Shown here piece by piece: positions 54,955 to 64,000 of a stretch of DNA of 64,000 nt. The notes beneath the pieces are model-generated. The model was given only the letters and a program-made list of their open reading frames with translations. It searched no databases and had not been told where the DNA came from. The stretch is from Neopestalotiopsis rosae (taxonomy: Eukaryota; Ascomycota; Sordariomycetes; Amphisphaeriales; Sporocadaceae), in the NCBI GenBank assembly GCA_023078685.1, contig JALGAS010000008.1, positions 620,001 through 684,000 of the forward strand, read 5' to 3'. Numbering within the stretch: the stretch's first letter is position 1; every line of letters starts with the position of its first letter. The position numbers and the translations under genes are program-made.

Positions 54955-56729
54955 TCAACCGACAACTCTGCGCATAATCTCCTCTCGGGGGTAGTTTGTG
55001 TTTCTCCATCGCGAGATGAAATCGTCGCGGTTAACTGGTGCGCTGTTAGCTTCATGTATTCTCCTCATCCAGGTAGATCGGACTTACTGTAACCACCACA
55101 GATCCGCCTAATACCAGTAAAGGCACTGCGGCCGTGGAGGACTCTCCAGTTGTCAAAGACTGCGAATTGTCTGTTAGTCCAAACATGCAATGAGAATATC
55201 CCATAGGTCAGGTTCCCAGCTCACCCAAAAGGTTGCCCGGCTTCAGCTGGAACCAGTACTCGACGGACTCGCGCTTCAGAATAGCCTCCCATTTCCGAGC
55301 AGCATCGTACCACTCTTCGGGAGAGTACTCGTTGTGAAATGGCACAACGCCGCGATCATCATTGTTCCATCTCACTCGTTGTAGCTCCCCAGTAGTCTCG
55401 TCCACCTCGAGGACGGGATACAGCTTGTCGGGAGAGATTGTGATGCCCTTGTTGCCACTGGCGTGCCACGGCAGCTTGACCCGGCTCAGCACGTTCCAGG
55501 CCTTTGGATCTTCGTCCTTGAGCAAGGCGGCCGCCCAGAATCCATCAACGAGTAGTGATTGTCCGCCGAGGGACGCTTTGCCGTTCTCGGCAGACTTGTC
55601 GACGTGGGACAGGAGGTGGAACGCCTGAAGTCCTGCTGGATCGGAAAAGTAAGTATTGTCGGTATGCGCTGCTAGGGCAATATTGGTGTATGCCGTATCC
55701 GCCAGGGCAAGATCTGGTACGAAGTCGTAGAAGCCGCCGTAGTGAGTCTCCCTAATGAATGCAATCTTTTCGAGAAGTCTCTGGCTGGGCTCGGCTGTGT
55801 CGTATGGTACTTCAGTGATGAAGCCAAAACCGAATTTCCTCTGCGTGCCTTGTCAGCGCCCCTTCACAAGTCAAGTCTTGAAGGGATGGATTTGGCAGTG
55901 CATACAATGTAGTTGGTCAAGGTTCCAATTGCCTTGGTCTCGTCCTTTTCGATATCCTTGCTGCTCACTGACGGCGGCCATTTCTCGGCCAAGGCATTGC
56001 CTGTGGAAGTAAAGGTGTTGATCCTTGCGAGCGTCAGCATAGAGATACAGAGGCAATATGAGATAACTCACGTCACCTCCTCGGGAGTGGGCTGATCTTC
56101 CTGGAGGTAATAATCGATAAAGTCCCACGGATAGAAACTTTCATGCGCATTATCAGACCCTTTGATAATGTCAATGGCTGCTGATTATCGTTTCGTAGAG
56201 GATGCACCTACACCGGACTCTGACACCACTCTCCTTACTTTCAACGCTCAATGCATGAACATCTTTTGGGATCTGCTGGTCTGTGAGCATGAATTTGAGA
56301 AGACCTCCTTCTGGAAGAATCTTACATCAAAAGTGTTGAAGCCTCGTTGCATCGTGTCTTGGTTGACGCAAGACTGGCACCGACAGTTGTCCCTATATCA
56401 TAAATGAATGACTACATCTATTTGCTTTAGAAGTCTCATACCTACCGCAGCCAGATGTTGGGCCTGTCGATTTGGTCAGTACATGCATCATGCAGGGTTC
56501 CAAGGGCAAACAAAACTTACAAGGACGTCCGCTTCAATTCGTCTGCAACACCCTTGATAGCGAAGTTGAGACCGCGATCACTTGCAATAACACTGCGCAA
56601 TGGTGTCCTGCTTCGTCCAGATAATTGTCGGCAAACATTGTGGCCAACCCTTACTGCTCCAACGCCACGCCTATATTGCCTATCGTGAGTTTGTGGTGGA
56701 AACTTGATTTGGACAGAGTATAGCCTCAT
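54955..56729 (-). CDS. Trimethyllysine dioxygenase-like (TauD/gamma-butyrobetaine hydroxylase family)
   Basis: Nine exons reconstructed: 56729-56521, 56463-56446, 56392-56326, 56272-56239, 56177-56072, 56023-55906, 55840-55225, 55159-55088 and 55034-54955, giving 439 residues. All phases agree; introns are 48-65 bp. The N-terminus is Arg-rich with few acids (possible mitochondrial targeting). A Cys-rich zinc-type block, WLRDNCRCQSCVNQ, follows. The catalytic jelly roll has ALAAHTDNTYF (His and Asp iron ligands), HLLSHVD and the distal His in NWRVLHGRSAFTG. The tail reads RRICGGYINRDDFISRWR. TML dioxygenase hydroxylates N6-trimethyllysine in the first step of carnitine synthesis; gamma-butyrobetaine hydroxylase is a close alternative. 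Exon 2 is only 18 nt. The reconstruction is strong from exon 3 onward; the start is less certain. Confidence 0.85.
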
Positions 56730-57532
56730 CGCACCTTAGGAGGGGCACTCCTTGCGCCACACGTGGTAACATGTCGCGTGTTTGAGGCCGAATGCTGTGC
56801 AACCGCGTCGACGAATCGGATCGGATCAGACTTCGAGCAATCAGTCCCAGGGAGTGTAGACAGCCCTATATTTGCAAAACTGTAGAATAGCGATCGGCAA
56901 AAAGTCCAGCTTGGTGGAAATAACTTACGATCCTAAGTCACGCTTGAGTGGACAGAATCACAGCAACCGAGGTACAAGCGAGTGTTGTCTGCAAGCAAAG
57001 AGCGACACAATCCATTTGATGTGGCGCAGTCAGAGTTCTGCGCCACATTGACTATTGAATACATTCAAATTCTAAATACAATGCATCAAGGATTCAGGCT
57101 CGAACTTATCTGTCCAGTAGGTATCGCTCACCTCATAAGCCACTCAAGAACATTGAAGATCTGGAGAGAAGTGTCGAATCGGACTTTTCTCGCTTCTTTA
57201 TGGTTCAATTGAGAAACATCAATTATCGTGCTGGAGTCGTTTGAGACCCTCAGCTGCTCCTTGGCACTTGCTGTCTCTGGGAGCCTATTTCAATAAATAC
57301 CCTACGCATACTTGCGTCGCTGTTTCCTGGAGCAAGAGTCTTTTCCAGTCCACAAGAAAACCTACCCACTATCCGTCTGGTATTTCTTGTTTTTTTTTTT
57401 TCCAGCTTCTAGACAACGTGTCTGTAGAGATCACAGGATTGTGCGGGGTAGTGCTCAGTGAGACACATAGCACGACTCACGAGCATATACTGTATACCAT
57501 ATTTCCTCCATTCCCATTTTTCGTCAGTGGTT
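56730..57532. promoter_or_regulatory. Divergent promoter: dioxygenase-like / HET gene
   Basis: About 800 bp between divergent starts, including a 13-base T run at 57390-57402. No gene is supported. Confidence 0.5.
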
Positions 57533-59856
57533 ATGGATCATCTCCGCTCCGCCCGCGTAAGATGGAAACTACTGATGGAAAGACGTGGGCATAGATCCGT
57601 TCGAACATGCCCAACCTGTGGTGGTAGCCTGTCAGTCGAATGGCCACACCTAGATCCCACAATTCTTCAGGAGCACAAACACAATTTAAAAGATTGGAAG
57701 GCTGGTAAATCTGCTGGTTGTGACTTCTGTAGCGTCGTGACGCTGGTCATTCGTCATGCGATTGCTCAGCACCGGCTGGAACCTCACCCTAATGATGTTT
57801 ACCAGCGTCATGCTAGTTACAACGAAAGAGACATTGAAGTATCGTGGGGCAAGAAGTTCAATCAGCTTGTTCTGACAGTTGGTGACTTCTCAGATAAAGT
57901 CGAGGAATGGAGTCACGTGCTCACGGTGCATCCCCAAAGTGAGCCTCTTTCAACCGTATCCTCCAGCCATCCCTTCATGAGGTATTGTGCTGATCTTTCG
58001 CTTATATGAAGAGGAAAACATACTCCTCAAAACACAAGATTCCAAGTTGCTTGATAGGTCATCACAAGAAGCAATGGCACTGATACAATGGTGGATGGCA
58101 ATCTGCGAGAAAGAACACACTTCTTGCAAGAGGACATCAACTGGCTTTATGCCACGCCGGTTGCTGAAGCTTACAGATGACATGGTCAACCTGCAGCTGG
58201 ATCTTGATGCAATGAAACCTTATGTGGCCCTCAGCCATTGCTGGGGTCCGACGAAGCCAGTTATGCTTTTGGAGACTGACATACAAGCCTTCCAACATGG
58301 CATCTCCTGGACAGATCTTCCTCGAACCTTTGCAGAAGCTATTACATTAACACGAAAGCTCGGCTACGAATTCATCTGGATAGATACCATGTGTATCATA
58401 CAGGTACGTAATCACTGCTGCTACGTTTTGTAGTGATCGGATGCTTTGGGTCTGTAGAAAACACAGCGTAACCTCTCACGCCCAATGACGTATTACATTT
58501 CACACGACTACCATGAGATTAACATGTTTCGAATACTAACACGTTTACACCACCCAGGATAGCGATTCGGATTGGCAAGAACAGTCCAGTCTCATGGCTT
58601 CGATTTATGGAAATGCGGCTCTCGTGCTTGCGGCTTCTTCCTCGGGATCATCTGAAGATGGCTTTCTTCTACTACCTGACGGCGAGTCTCTTTCTCATGG
58701 TCCAGAGCCCTATCCTGATGGCCGTCTCCACTTGAATCGAAAAGTGCGGAGCAAGCGCGTTTCCGACTCTCTTAAAGTGCATCTGGAACCAACCTTGAAT
58801 CATCGTGGACCATTGGACGATCGCGCTTGGGCTTATCAGGAAGAAGTGATAGCCAATCGATATCTATCATTTGGAAGTCGCGAAATGATGTGGGCTTGTA
58901 CAGAGGCGGTATATTTCGAGAGCGGCCGCGGCGTTCCGCGACGCTCGGAGAAGTTTGGGAAACCGAACCTGACTAACTTGTTCGCTTCCATCACCAAACC
59001 GCAGAGCCTGCTAGCCTACTGGCGAGACATGGTCATTAACACTTACAGCCAAAAGAGATTGACGCATCAATCCGATGTGCTTGTAGCACTATCAGCTATC
59101 GCACAAGCGTTTCATTCTAGAATGAATTCAACCTACCTAGCTGGACTATGGAAGGAGGATCTCATCCGAGGACTTTGTTGGTATTGTCCGGTTGAGTCTG
59201 TTCCACGGCAGAATTATTGCCCAACTTGGACTTGGGCTTCTGTTGATAGTTTATACACGACTTACTCTCGTGGAAGTACAGAGTCGAACGAGGAGTCTAA
59301 TCTATGCGCCGCAGTCGTTGAAGCCGACGCAAGTCCTGCAACAATCAACATATATGGGCCCGTGTCCAAGGGTATGATTGTTGTATCAGGACCATCAGTG
59401 ATGGCAACTTTAGAACTCGACACAATAGGCCAAGTACTTGAGGTAGCCTCAGAGAAATTGAACGAGGTACGGCTAAAATTTGGACAGGAACAACCTACTT
59501 GGGAAATGGAGCAAGATACACCTCTTGTCAAAACAAGCGTCACACTTCCTGACGGCACAAGAGAGACGTCAGCCAGGAGAACTGCTTTCGGAGAGACTAT
59601 TCAAGCGCAAAAGGAACTGCAAGTTCCTGAGAATCAAACAACGAACGCCTGGCTCCTAATACTGCGAATTGGGGAGAATGGGGTTTGGAGAACTCTGGAA
59701 ATCCTTGTGCTAGGCCGCGACGAGATGAACCCTGACCGTTTTCATAGACTTGGGTTACTTATTCGACCTGTGGGGATTCTTGGAGAGGTTGGAACTGAGA
59801 TGCTGGATGAGGTAATCTCAAAGGAGATGGAATGCGGTGAATTTTCAATAATCTAG
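57533..59856 (+). CDS. Heterokaryon-incompatibility (HET) domain protein
   Basis: Exons 57533-57938, 58012-58403 and 58558-59856 give about 698 residues. The first intron (73 bp) has a GTGAGC donor; an acceptor at 57981 would also keep frame but leaves a 43-bp intron, so 58011 is preferred. The second intron is 154 bp. N-terminal CPTC (about residue 24) and CDFC resemble the zinc-like cysteines common before HET domains. The HET core is complete: PYVALSHCWG, a TFAEAITLTRKLGYEFIWIDTMCIIQ block (quoted in part by position, about 245-266), then DSDSDWQEQSSLMASIYGNA. A C-terminal region typical of HET proteins follows (WAYQEEV, YCPTWTWASV). Such genes control vegetative incompatibility or related recognition cell death; allelic partners are unknown. 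Confidence 0.88.
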
Positions 59857-60928
59857 GACATCGCTTACCATGCATTCATACCTACTCAGGTACAAATAGT
59901 GGTTCCATTTCGAGATACCATACGCGACAATATTACATGCTTGCCTGCCTTCACTACATGCTACGCATTGCCCAGTTGCGTTCCCATGGACCAAACAAGG
60001 ATGATGGCAACAATTTGAGTAGAGCAATACCTTGCGTATCAATGTTGGCAGTAATGGACCGTATATGGCTTGTAAACCCCCTGCAGAAATTGTGTTAGAG
60101 CTCATTGGTTGGTGATTAGTGCAGTTTGATCCTTTTGAAATTCTTAAAACCCGACCACTCCGGATGCAGGATTAGTCGCTGGTTCCAGTCTGTCGGGTCA
60201 GCACCAACGCAAGGGATCATCACCGAACTAAACTCTAGGTGCATGCATTGCCAACTCATCTCAACTTCCAAGAAATGATCAATAATAATCTTGGTTTCTC
60301 TGGAGATGATCCACTGTTGTGTATGGCTGTTCACGTAGCCTGCTCAGCTAAGGACCGGAAAATGGAATCTGATTCACAGGTTTGATCAGACTTGCATCCA
60401 GCTCGCTTTCTTCAGTCCATCTTCGATCAATTAATCAATTGATCATGATTCATAGTGCGGCTCTGTCATACAGTTGCATATGTCTGTGACACTGTTGCAG
60501 CATTTCCGACTGCCATGTCCCCTAGGCCGCACCTCGGGCCGCATGATATTTTGGTTCAAGTTTGTCCAACAGCCCTAAGCCTGCTGCCACCCAGCCACTT
60601 GGGACTGCCTTGCCAGGCGAGGCTGTCTTGTTCCCACGTTTTACATGGTCCACTCCTGCATGAAAAAACGTGGTGTTGGTTGTCATCGCGGCAAATATCT
60701 CGACTCTATTGGATCATTAGTCGATCAACCGCCAGCACAGACCGGCTGTGGGGAATTATATCTATAGACTAGACGTGTAAGTGAATAACAACACGGCCCG
60801 AGCCATTCACCAGGCAGATTCTGTCTCCCGTGCCGACCGGTATTTATGATATATTGAGTCCATGAAGCCGTAAACTTTCTTTTGCTTAGACTTTTCTCCA
60901 AGCTCGATGCTCCTATTTTCTTCTCACC
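59857..60928. other. Intergenic, with a possible gene relic
   Basis: 1.07 kb. Apart from the frame at 60116-60334 described separately, nothing coding is seen. The right end is the promoter of the Cys-rich protein gene. Confidence 0.5.
60116..60334 (-). pseudogene. Possible gene relic (protein-like fragment)
   Basis: A minus-strand 72-codon frame reads like real protein in its middle (WQCMHLEFSSVMIPCVGADP, then WNQRLILHPEWSGFKNF). It may be preceded by a splice acceptor at about 60337 (GAGCAG). No start exon, partner exon or family could be identified, so it is listed as a tentative remnant or an unrecognised exon. Confidence 0.25.
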
Positions 60929-61987
60929 ATGGCTCTGGCAGCAACTTTCATTCTATTGGCGTACCTTTTCTACGTGCCAACAACACTCTGTAGTGTTATA
61001 CCCAGTGGAACTCTACTTGAGAAGCCAAGGCCCTCACACCTTTCGTCAGCAGACTCCTCAACAGATACATGTCATGTCGACGGCTACACACCATGCGGCG
61101 GGAATCTTCCCGACGACTTTTGCTGTTCTTCATCAGATACATGCATGCCTCTCTCCTCAGACACTACCGTCGTGTGCTGTCCCAAGGGGATGGATTGCAA
61201 TGTCATTAGAACCATCCCTTGCGATATTCAACAACTGAACGTGACCGCCTTTCCCCAAAACGATATCTTTACGACGCGGCTCAGCGATACCCTTCCGACC
61301 TGTGGCGATGCCTGCTGCCCCTTTGGCTACCGGTGCAACGGAGACAACGACTGCGAGCTCGAGGTTGAAGACGTCGCTACCACTACATCAGCCACCCCGT
61401 CTAAATCTACCGACAAAGCCTCGCATCATCAGGCGACAACAACAACAACAACTACATCATCAGTCTTGGCTCAGACAACTCCAGTGGATGCCCAGGTATC
61501 CACGACAGCAGATGAAGGCATGTCATCGACAACAAGGACTGGTCTGATCATTGGCGGCACTGTTGCCGCCGCCTTGCTTATGACTCTTCTTGCCGGTGTG
61601 CTGTTTTTCTACACACGACGGAGAAACGGAAGACGACAGGAGTCAATGAACGATTTGGCATTCCACGAAGATCACCCCAAGGAGTCTCCTGGTCCCCAAG
61701 AGCGCCGCCAACAAGATCCGAGCCTGACCAAGTTTCGCACCTGGCGAGGACAGAGCTACTACGCTAGAGCAGACGACAAGTCGAGCCAAGTGTCGCCACG
61801 GACCAAGATTCCCGAGCCCATTATCGAATGTGCAGAACTACCTGCCACGCCGCCGCCGCGCTTCAAGTCATTTGAATTTGGACCAGATGTAATTACAGTG
61901 CCTCCTCCGGTCCGTGCTAAGACCACGCGCCAGAGGCTCGAGGGAACTAAGCCTGGTAAATCGATGGATAGGTGGAGTATGCGGTGA
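60929..61987 (+). CDS. Secreted-type I membrane Cys-rich protein, Mid2-like layout, unknown function
   Basis: 352 residues, single exon. Residues 1-21 are a signal peptide (ATFILLAYLFYVPTTLC). Residues 48-142 hold a Cys-rich ectodomain with paired cysteines (DFCCSSSDTC, VVCCPKGMDC, GDACCPFGYRC). A Thr/Ser-rich stalk (150-203) suggests O-mannosylation. A single membrane helix follows at 205-228 (GLIIGGTVAAALLMTLLAGV) with a stop-transfer FYTRRRNGRR. The cytosolic tail of about 120 residues is charged and Pro-rich. The layout (signal, Cys-rich head, Thr/Ser stalk, one helix, cytosolic tail) recalls fungal cell-wall sensors and Mid2-like proteins, but the Cys pattern is not a WSC domain. Function is inferred only from architecture. 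Confidence 0.8.
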   Translation: MALAATFILLAYLFYVPTTLCSVIPSGTLLEKPRPSHLSSADSSTDTCHVDGYTPCGGNLPDDFCCSSSDTCMPLSSDTTVVCCPKGMDCNVIRTIPCDIQQLNVTAFPQNDIFTTRLSDTLPTCGDACCPFGYRCNGDNDCELEVEDVATTTSATPSKSTDKASHHQATTTTTTTSSVLAQTTPVDAQVSTTADEGMSSTTRTGLIIGGTVAAALLMTLLAGVLFFYTRRRNGRRQESMNDLAFHEDHPKESPGPQERRQQDPSLTKFRTWRGQSYYARADDKSSQVSPRTKIPEPIIECAELPATPPPRFKSFEFGPDVITVPPPVRAKTTRQRLEGTKPGKSMDRWSMR

Positions 61988-62531
61988 TGTACGATGGAGG
62001 GCCAACGTTACACGATGTTATGATACCATGACTTTTAGACAATTCATTCTTTTACTCAATTAATAGACTCAATCTCTATGTCTCTACGTTACTATTGGCT
62101 ATCTGAGAACCCTTTTGTGAATATTGAAAACCATTCTACAGAGTATCATTCATCCAACACATTCTTTGGTCACACACCGTCTATGCCATTCTCTGTAGGC
62201 AAGAGTTTCATGCATGATGACGAGATCAAAGAAAGGATACCATGTTACGAAACAGTTAGTTTGATTGTTCTTTTACGTTCTCGTGTGTGCTATTCACGAC
62301 TTAACACTTCCGCATCAGCATGAGACAACATCATCAAAGAAAACTGTCTCTTACGCGCAGGTAGAGAAATGCAGCTTTTACAGCCCACAGAAGTCACCAC
62401 TCTCTCGAGCTGATAGTCCTTAGGAACAAGCCATCAGATCCCCAGAATAAATATCACGCGCAACATCGCAACTTACGTTTCTTTCAAGCCGAATACTTGA
62501 ATTTGGCCATTCAACTTGATCATTGACCAGA
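61988..62531. other. Intergenic between two plus-strand genes
   Basis: About 540 bp; 3' flank of the Cys-rich gene and promoter of the next gene. No gene is supported. Confidence 0.55.
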
Positions 62532-63923
62532 ATGGCAAAACCGCAACCCAAACAATGGCCCAAGGCAACCAGCGAGATGAAAGACCTAGAAGCCAACAAG
62601 AAGACCAACAAAAGCAATAGCAACTCCAAGCTCCGAGCAATCACATTTCGATTCATCCCCATCAGCGGCGCCATCCTCGTGGTCTTTTCTCTAGGCGGCG
62701 GTATCGGCTACGCCTTCAACGGAAAACCCCTACCACAGGACGCCGTAGTGGGTATATCGGCGACGTTCTTGGTTCTTGGTGCTTTATTTGCTCTGGGGTG
62801 CCTCAAACTGCACTGCCACCGCTCGCGATACGCACCATCAGTGTCCAGCACCAAGCCGGCGGCCGAACAAGTAGTCCGCTCGGAATCCGGCCGTACTTTG
62901 AGAGATCGAATGACTCAAGTCTTTGCTTCTTCGAAACAGGATCTCGAGTACAAGGAGAAACGCAATATCGAGAGCTTTCTCGAGCGAGGGAGACAAGAAA
63001 AGCGGAAGCCTCAGCGAGGTTCGGTCCGTCTGGCTGTGACGGCCACGGCGGACGAAAAGGGGTCAGAGACGCGGCAAGACGGACCTCGCAATCCCGGAAA
63101 GTTCATTGAGCAGATCTCGCCCAATATGCCACGAGCACCTCCTCCCGTGGCACGGCCGGCTGTTGTACCGCAGGATGCAGCCATCGCGGCTCCGCGGTCG
63201 AGGTTCAGCTGGGAGCCCATCGATAGGCCGGTTGATAAAGCCCACGAGATCAACCACAATATCCAAGAGACTTACACTTCACAACAGCAACAACGGCAGC
63301 AGCAGCAGCAGTCGGCCCGTTCAGGCACGCAAAGCCACACTGGAGGAACCCAGAACGCATCACCAGCCAGAGACGACAGCGCACAGAGCCTCCCCAAGAG
63401 AAGTCACGCTACAAGACGGCGCGACACTCCCCACCCACGAACAAACGCCCTCACCTCGCCCCAAGGCCGTACTCCACGCCAAGCAGGCCCGGAAAGAAGC
63501 GAGGACCCTGATCGGCTCGCCTACGAGATTGCCAAAATGTCAGGCATGGCGAGGCGGCAGGCCGACATTCACGGTAGCGGCGAGCCGATCCTCACGCGCT
63601 CGTCGAGCAAGAAGAAGACGGGTCCGATACAGGGTAACAAGATGTCCGGAACAGTGAGTTCCGGTTTCACCGGTGTTACCAAGAGCCACAAGAACTTTGA
63701 CGATATACTGGGTGTAGATCCCCTCACTTCGCGCCAAGGACCAGCGTATGCTCAACCTGCATTCATTCAGGATCAGCCAGCCAACGATAATGGGGACGAG
63801 TATGGAGCCGAATTTGTCCAGAACCTGCAACAGTCAAATCATGATAATGACCGATCTCTCACAGCACGCGATCAAGAGCAGATACGCAGGGCCGTAATGG
63901 AATCAGCCCCTGAGTGGATTTAA
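62532..63923 (+). CDS. Uncharacterised two-helix membrane protein with Gln-rich tail
   Basis: 463 residues starting at MAKPQPKQWPKATS; the open frame extends three codons upstream through a non-ATG. Two hydrophobic segments near residues 38-60 (FIPISGAILVVFSLGGGIGY) and 77-96 (VVGISATFLVLGALFALGCL) imply a small hairpin anchor. The rest (about 365 residues) is hydrophilic and disordered, with a Gln run (QQQQRQQQQQ near 255), Arg/Pro-rich stretches, LAYEIAKMSGMARRQADIHG, and a terminal EQIRRAVMESAPEWI. I do not recognise the family. No intron is needed. It may be a cytosolic-tail membrane protein of the ER or plasma membrane; nothing more can be said. Confidence 0.7.
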   Translation: MAKPQPKQWPKATSEMKDLEANKKTNKSNSNSKLRAITFRFIPISGAILVVFSLGGGIGYAFNGKPLPQDAVVGISATFLVLGALFALGCLKLHCHRSRYAPSVSSTKPAAEQVVRSESGRTLRDRMTQVFASSKQDLEYKEKRNIESFLERGRQEKRKPQRGSVRLAVTATADEKGSETRQDGPRNPGKFIEQISPNMPRAPPPVARPAVVPQDAAIAAPRSRFSWEPIDRPVDKAHEINHNIQETYTSQQQQRQQQQQSARSGTQSHTGGTQNASPARDDSAQSLPKRSHATRRRDTPHPRTNALTSPQGRTPRQAGPERSEDPDRLAYEIAKMSGMARRQADIHGSGEPILTRSSSKKKTGPIQGNKMSGTVSSGFTGVTKSHKNFDDILGVDPLTSRQGPAYAQPAFIQDQPANDNGDEYGAEFVQNLQQSNHDNDRSLTARDQEQIRRAVMESAPEWI

Positions 63924-64000
63924 AGTCGTCATGATTGCAAAGGAACAGATGCAGGACAGTTGGAAATCTCGGCATATTCTTTCATGAAGCTGGGTCTTTT

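Noticed and set aside
1..64000. CRISPR arrays, rRNA, intact transposons, polyketide or peptide synthase backbones
   Set aside because: None seen on either strand; repeats present are short tandem or hairpin types only.

Overview
The window is nuclear DNA from a filamentous ascomycete (Pezizomycotina, most likely a Sordariomycete; genus not determined). The evidence is the many 48-90 bp introns with GTRNGT donors, CTRAC-type branch sites and YAG acceptors, compact divergent promoters, and fungal families such as a HET-domain protein, DUF3433 and DUF3684. About 25 protein genes can be supported. Most exon joins were worked out by hand from reading frame, splice consensus and family motifs. No rRNA, convincing tRNA, transposon or CRISPR array was found.

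Layout. 0.2-14.2 kb is a dense housekeeping block: tri-snRNP 27 kDa protein, ER glucosidase I with a C-terminal HDEL, a GYP7-type Rab GAP, an MSO1-like Sec1-binding protein, MAK16 (60S biogenesis) and MSS1/MnmE (mitochondrial tRNA-modification GTPase). At 14.6-14.8 kb lies a tiny gene whose product is three 18-19 residue repeats beginning FGRSGYNK; it is the least familiar coding object here. 14.8-21.57 kb is 6.8 kb with no convincing gene, but it has a pyrimidine-rich candidate transcribed zone and an unusual inverted repeat. 21.6-37.2 kb is again dense: an FAD monooxygenase, a giant single-exon DUF3684 protein (GHKL ATPase fold plus a C-terminal HELAH zincin-like motif), an MMTAG2-like RS protein, Mediator subunit MED6, DEAH helicase ECM16/DHR1 and proteasome-assembly chaperone PAC3.

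37.5-50.5 kb looks more accessory, with wider spacers and AT-rich patches: an isopenicillin-N-synthase-like oxygenase, a 1201-residue DUF3433 membrane protein, a two-intron uncharacterised protein, a multi-pass membrane protein and a putative cyclase. Calcineurin A catalytic subunit follows at 51-53 kb. Then come a nine-exon trimethyllysine-dioxygenase-like gene, a HET-domain gene, a secreted/single-pass Cys-rich protein and a Gln-rich membrane protein.

Functional links. MAK16 and ECM16 both act in ribosome assembly, and each carries a GAAAAATTT element (resembling the yeast RRPE) 225-280 bp upstream of its start codon. GYP7-like and MSO1-like, which are adjacent, both belong to vesicle traffic. 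No convincing secondary-metabolite cluster is present, because no backbone synthase is seen. Assignments rest on motif recognition without database searches.
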